Made by a program: the position numbers and the translations under genes
In this document: positions 5,889 through 8,958 of the stretch, piece by piece
Layout of the letters: each line of letters opens with the position of its first letter
Numbering within the stretch: the stretch's first letter is position 1
Notes under the pieces: generated by a model
The model's input: only the letters and a program-made list of their open reading frames with translations
Told to the model about the DNA's origin: nothing
The model's database searches: none
NCBI GenBank assembly: GCA_024278395.1
Contig: JAJRTG010000140.1
Coordinates: 1-8,958, forward strand
DNA length: 8,958 nt
Direction: 5' to 3'
Origin: Fidelibacterota bacterium
Lineage (GTDB): Bacteria > Bipolaricaulota > Bipolaricaulia > UBA7950 > UBA9294

Positions 5889-6491
5889 ATGAAGACGATC
5901 GGGATCGGCGGTCCGCCCGGGTGCGGAAAGAGCGCGGTGGCCAAGGAGCTCACCCACGCGTCCGGGTTCGAGTGGATCGACCTCGACCGGGTGGCGAGGG
6001 AGCTCTACCGCCCGGGAAGGGCGGTCTACTACAAGCTCATCGCCCGGTTCGGCCCGGGGATCGTCGGGGCGGATAGCGAGATCGACCGAAGCGCGCTCTC
6101 CCGGATCGTCTTCTCCGACGAGGAGGCCCGGGCCGATCTGGACGCGATCGTCCATCCGGCGGTGAGCGACGCCCTCCGCCGCATCATCGCGGAGGCCCGG
6201 GCACGCGGGACGAAGGTCCTCCTGGTGGAGGGGGCGCTCCTCGGTGTCTCACCGCACGTCGATTATTCCCTGTTCGACGAGGTCATCTGGTTCCACGCCC
6301 CCCGTGAGGCGCGCAGAGCCAGGCTCGCCAAGGCCGGGAGGGGATCCCACCTCGACCGGGTTCCGGAGCGCCCGACTGTGCCCGGGGTGATCACGGTCGA
6401 CGCCGCGGGGACGATCGGGGAGACAGCGGAGAGGGTGAGGGAGTTAATCGCCCGGCTGGACGAGCGCTCCACGAACGCGGAGGATCTCTAG
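5889..6491 (+). CDS. coaE: dephospho-CoA kinase
   Basis: The 200-residue protein fits CoaE, which phosphorylates the ribose 3'-hydroxyl of dephospho-CoA with ATP in the last step of coenzyme A synthesis in the cytosol. Walker A is G8-PPGC-GKS (8-15). The substrate-binding D-x-D and following V-A-R motif appear as IDLDRVARELYRPG (30-43). FGPGIVGADSEIDRSALS (54-71), the IVF-S-D block and IVHPAV (87-92) are all family markers. The later LID portion is short: after APREARRARL only about 19 residues precede GVITVDAAG, and the usual R-x-x-x-Q pattern is not evident. The start ATG at 5889 has no Shine-Dalgarno, and a promoter lies immediately before it. The last 48 bases overlap, on the opposite strand, the end of the P1-family peptidase gene. 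It is likely monocistronic. The kinase call is firm, though the C-terminal third is divergent. Confidence 0.9.
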   Translation: MKTIGIGGPPGCGKSAVAKELTHASGFEWIDLDRVARELYRPGRAVYYKLIARFGPGIVGADSEIDRSALSRIVFSDEEARADLDAIVHPAVSDALRRIIAEARARGTKVLLVEGALLGVSPHVDYSLFDEVIWFHAPREARRARLAKAGRGSHLDRVPERPTVPGVITVDAAGTIGETAERVRELIARLDERSTNAEDL

Positions 6492-7529
6492 GACGCGCTC
6501 GACCGGGAGCGCCTCGCGGGTGCGCCCGTCCCTCCCGGTAACTGACCTCGCGGCGAACAGGGCGGAGATGATCGCCTCCTCGACCGCCTCGATCACCGCC
6601 TGGAACGCGCGGTCGATCCCCCGATGAGCATCGTTCAGCCGCGTCTCCTGAATGAAGACCGCGTCCTCGGTACAGGGCACCTTATTCGCCGTGGTGAACG
6701 CGATCACGAAATCCCCGCTCCCGGAGTGCCCGTGCGACCCGGTGCGGGCGAGCCCGAACCCGGCCCGCATCCCGAGGCGGCGCAGCTCGCGGTGGGAGAG
6801 GGGCAGATCGGTCCCGATCACGATGATGATCGACCCCTTGTCCCCGGCCGAATCGTCGGATCCGGCCGGGATGAGCCGGCCGACGGGGACCCCGAGGATC
6901 GTGAGCTCCTCCCTCCTTCCGAAGTTGGGGAGGGCGAGAACGCCGATCGTGTAGGTGCGCTCACCATACTCAACAAGGCGCGACGCGGTCCCGATCCCGC
7001 TCTTGAACCCGAACGCGCTCATCCCTGTCCCGGCGCCGACCGCGCCCTCGGCCACCGGTCCTCCGCTCGCCCCGTCCAGCGCGGCGTATACATGCTCCTC
7101 CGTCACCGCCCGCGCCTGGATGTCGTTCAGGTAGGAGTCGTTGCACTCACCTACCACCGGGTTCACCGACAGGATCGGGAATTCCGGCCTCTCGTAGCGC
7201 TCGATGACCCAGGAGATGAGGGCGTCGCTCGCCCGGCCGACGCTCATGGTGCTCGTGAGGAGGATCGGGGTCTCGATCGTGCCGAGCTCGTTTATCTGCG
7301 GGATCCCGATCGACTTTCCGAACCCGTTTATCACCACCGCCGCGGCCTGCACCTTCTCGCAGAAGAGGTTCCCCGGATGGGGGATGATCGCGGTCACCCC
7401 GGTGCGGACGTCATCTCCCTCGATCACAGTTGTATGTCCGACCGCCACCCCGGGAACGTCGGTGATCCCATCGCGCGGTCCGGAGGGGAGGGTCCCGATG
7501 TTCAACCCGTATTCCTCCCTGATGTTCAC
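6444..7529 (-). CDS. P1-family (S58, DmpA/BapA-type) aminopeptidase
   Basis: The 361-residue product matches the P1 peptidase family of N-terminal nucleophile hydrolases. It opens with the conserved GITDVPGVAVGHTT (21-34). It contains VGRASDAL (97-104), NPVVGECNDSYLND (123-136) and VGAGTGMSAFGFKSGIG (164-180). The self-cleavage and catalytic site is GHSGSGDFVIAFTT (267-280), where G270-S271 is the expected processing bond and S271 the nucleophile. Family members release N-terminal D- or beta-amino acids from amides and small peptides; which substrate applies here is unknown. No signal peptide is seen, so it is probably cytosolic. I chose the GTG at 7529 because AGGAGGGG sits seven bases upstream; the GTG at 7535 would lie inside that site. 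It follows the mtfA-like gene by 11 bases, so it is the last gene of that operon. Its 3' end overlaps coaE by 48 bases. Confidence 0.9.
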   Translation of the reverse strand: MNIREEYGLNIGTLPSGPRDGITDVPGVAVGHTTVIEGDDVRTGVTAIIPHPGNLFCEKVQAAAVVINGFGKSIGIPQINELGTIETPILLTSTMSVGRASDALISWVIERYERPEFPILSVNPVVGECNDSYLNDIQARAVTEEHVYAALDGASGGPVAEGAVGAGTGMSAFGFKSGIGTASRLVEYGERTYTIGVLALPNFGRREELTILGVPVGRLIPAGSDDSAGDKGSIIIVIGTDLPLSHRELRRLGMRAGFGLARTGSHGHSGSGDFVIAFTTANKVPCTEDAVFIQETRLNDAHRGIDRAFQAVIEAVEEAIISALFAARSVTGRDGRTREALPVERVLEILRVRGALVQPGD

Positions 7530-7540
7530 CGTCACCCCTC

Positions 7541-8323
7541 CTACAGCTCGATCACCCAATCGGGGGCATGGATCTCTCCGGCCGGATCCTGCCGGTAGAA
7601 GAGACGCAGCTGCTCGTACACATCGGGCACCGCCTCCCGCATCCTGACCGGCGCGGTGAAGAAGTACTCGGTGGCGACGGCGAAGAACTCGGCCGGATTG
7701 GTCGCCCCGTACGGATTGAGGAACGTGCTCTGTCCCGCCTCGACCGCGGCCCGCAGCCGGGCGTACTCCGCGGACATCACCCGCTCCCACTCCGGGTACC
7801 GATCGGGGGGGAGGACCGGGACCCCGTCCACATCCCCGTTCTCCGCATCGAGCTGGTGGGCGAACTCGTGCAGGACCACGTTCCTCCCCGGGCGTATCCC
7901 GGCTGCGTCCGCGCGGACGTCCTCCCACGACAGGACGATCGCCCCGCGCGACCATGACTCACCGGCCCGGACCTGCTCCCCCTCGACCACCACCCCGATC
8001 GGGGTCTCCTCCCTGTGCAAGGCCACGTACTGCCCGGGATAGAGGATGATCGAGACCAGGCGCGGATAGTAATCGTGGGGGCGGTGCAGGATGAGCAGAG
8101 CGGCCTGTCCGGAGATCGTCACCCGCATCTCATCGGTGATCGCAAGGCCGTGCGCCCCCTCGAAGTGCTTCTCCGCCAGGAGGACCTTGGTTACATCCTC
8201 GAGCTTGCCCCGTTCCGAGTCGGAGAGACGGGAGAGCACGGGGACCCTGGCAAGGATCTCCTTCCACTCCCCGGGGAACGGTCGCTCCATCACCCTCCGG
8301 CGGCGGTGCTCCCGTATAAACAT
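7541..8323 (-). CDS. mtfA: MtfA-like zinc peptidase (M90 family)
   Basis: The 260-residue length is typical of MtfA. The zinc-binding motif H-E-F-A-H is at residues 152-156 (VVLHEFAHQLDAENG), and the downstream acidic ligand is expected in NPAEFFAVATEYFF (209-222), probably E212. Blocks such as ISGQAALLIL (70-79), VSIILYPGQY (90-99) and GAIVLSWEDV (127-136) are also standard for the family. In Escherichia coli, MtfA is a cytosolic peptidase that binds the Mlc repressor and affects glucose uptake; no Mlc or PTS gene is near here, so only the peptidase role is inferred. No signal peptide or membrane segment is seen. The ATG at 8323 shares its A with the preceding TGA (TGATG), and GGAGGAGGGG stands just upstream, so translation is probably coupled to the ureohydrolase gene. 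The stop is TAG. It is followed after 11 bases by the P1-family peptidase. Confidence 0.9.
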   Translation of the reverse strand: MFIREHRRRRVMERPFPGEWKEILARVPVLSRLSDSERGKLEDVTKVLLAEKHFEGAHGLAITDEMRVTISGQAALLILHRPHDYYPRLVSIILYPGQYVALHREETPIGVVVEGEQVRAGESWSRGAIVLSWEDVRADAAGIRPGRNVVLHEFAHQLDAENGDVDGVPVLPPDRYPEWERVMSAEYARLRAAVEAGQSTFLNPYGATNPAEFFAVATEYFFTAPVRMREAVPDVYEQLRLFYRQDPAGEIHAPDWVIEL

Positions 8324-8958
8324 CAGCCCCTCCTCCCTACCCGGCCGAGCGCCTCGTAGATCACCTTGAGAGCGGCGAATGCCGTGATGTCGGAGCGATC
8401 GAGCGGCGGGGAGACCTCGACAACGTCCATCGCCCGCACCGGAAGGGCGGTGAGGATCGGGCGCAGGAACTCCAACAGCTCACGGGTGGAGATCCCGCCC
8501 GCCTCCGGCGTCCCGGTCCCGGGAGCGCAGGCCGGATCGAGAACATCGATATCAAGCGTCACGTAGACCGCGTCCGCGTCGGAGAGCCGGGCCACCGCCG
8601 CGGCGGCGATCTCCTCCGGCCGGCGGCGGTGAAACTCCCGCGCCGGATATACCGCGATCCCCGGGTGGTCGGACAGAAACGCGACCTCGTCCGGCATGAA
8701 CGACCGCACACCGGTGAAGACGCACCGCTCGGGAGAGAACCCGGACCGTTCCAGGACGCGGCGGGCGGTGCAGGCGTGCGACCAGGGATGCCCCTCGAAC
8801 TCGTCGGCTAAATCGAGGTGGGCGTCGAGATGCAGGTATCCCAGCCGTCCGGAGAACGCCTGGGAGAACGCGGCGGAGAGCGGGATCGTCACCGAATGGT
8901 CCCCGCCGAGGAACAGAGCGAACCTATGCTTGAGCACGGGCAGCGCCCGTCCCTCCAC
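8323..8958 (-). CDS. speB: agmatinase/arginase-family ureohydrolase, 5' end missing
   Basis: The frame is open to the right edge of the window. The 211 or so visible residues are the C-terminal three quarters of a protein usually near 290-300 residues long. The manganese-binding motifs are all present: LGGDHSVT (17-24 of the visible part), LDAHLDL (44-50), SHAC, and LDIDVLDPACAPGTGTPEAG (135-154). VVEVSPPLDRSDITAFAA (179-196) follows and is typical of agmatinases. The ligands are H21, D45, H47, D49, D136 and D138. Such enzymes hydrolyse a guanidino group to urea and an amine; the APGTGTPE stretch favours agmatinase over arginase, but guanidinobutyrase or a related specificity is possible. The GTG at the edge (8958-8956) should not be read as the start. 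The TGA stop overlaps the ATG of the mtfA-like gene, so it leads a three-gene operon. The speB symbol is tentative. Confidence 0.85.
   Translation of the reverse strand: MEGRALPVLKHRFALFLGGDHSVTIPLSAAFSQAFSGRLGYLHLDAHLDLADEFEGHPWSHACTARRVLERSGFSPERCVFTGVRSFMPDEVAFLSDHPGIAVYPAREFHRRRPEEIAAAAVARLSDADAVYVTLDIDVLDPACAPGTGTPEAGGISTRELLEFLRPILTALPVRAMDVVEVSPPLDRSDITAFAALKVIYEALGRVGRRG

Noticed and set aside
5793..6155. N-terminal extension of the DUF4384 frame to 6155
   Set aside because: The added 121 residues are antisense to coaE and would bury the signal peptide. The ATG at 5792 has an excellent Shine-Dalgarno.
6624..7598. A 324-codon plus-strand frame over the P1 peptidase
   Set aside because: It is an antisense shadow with Arg/Pro/Asp-rich composition and no motif.
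7530..7955. N-terminal extension of the P1 peptidase to 7955
   Set aside because: It overlaps the mtfA-like gene in another frame; GTG at 7529 with AGGAGGGG is the natural start and fits the family's N-terminus.
1..8958. Mobile element, CRISPR array, toxin-antitoxin or defence system
   Set aside because: No direct-repeat array, transposase, integrase or small paired genes were seen; the genes read as ordinary chromosomal units.

Overview
The window is bacterial: GC-rich, with tightly packed genes, Shine-Dalgarno sequences of the GGAGG type and a mix of ATG and GTG starts. No rRNA or other lineage marker is present. The mix of genes (a PF09818-type ABC-class ATPase beside a GT-B glycosyltransferase, a DUF4384 surface protein, a P1-family peptidase and an MtfA-like protease) fits a deep-branching or candidate-phylum bacterium, for example Bipolaricaulota/Acetothermia. 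That placement is a guess from general impression. I saw no tRNA, rRNA, CRISPR array, insertion sequence, integrase or phage gene.

Layout from left to right. (1) 2-652 (+) is the 3' end of a beta-rich repeat protein with an exact 67-residue period. (2) A 12-bp hairpin at 683-710 separates it from a convergent two-gene operon on the minus strand: a GT-B glycosyltransferase (3553 to 2459), then an ABC-class ATPase (2457 to 694), with one base between them. (3) Overlapping divergent promoters at 3545-3612 serve that operon and a plus-strand acyltransferase-like gene (3619-4941). The acyltransferase reading frame is broken by one in-frame TAG exactly where the conserved Glu of the P-E-G motif should be. 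(4) A 12-bp hairpin at 4960-4987 lies between it and a convergent, secreted DUF4384 protein (5792 to 5016) with a Pro/Cys-rich and Trp/Tyr-rich tail. (5) A 96-bp divergent spacer holds a good sigma70-type promoter whose predicted start lies on or next to the ATG of coaE (5889-6491), so coaE may be leaderless. (6) The 3' end of coaE overlaps, tail to tail by 48 bp, the last gene of a minus-strand operon: an agmatinase/arginase-family enzyme (cut by the window end), an mtfA-like zinc peptidase (stop/start TGATG overlap) and a P1-family (DmpA/BapA-type) aminopeptidase.

Functionally, coaE is housekeeping. The glycosyltransferase and the acyltransferase-like gene, which share a regulatory spacer, suggest envelope lipid or glycan work. 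The right-hand operon joins a ureohydrolase to two peptidases, suggesting turnover of peptide or guanidino nitrogen compounds. No mobile or defence system is apparent. The strongest anomaly is the amber codon inside the acyltransferase motif.
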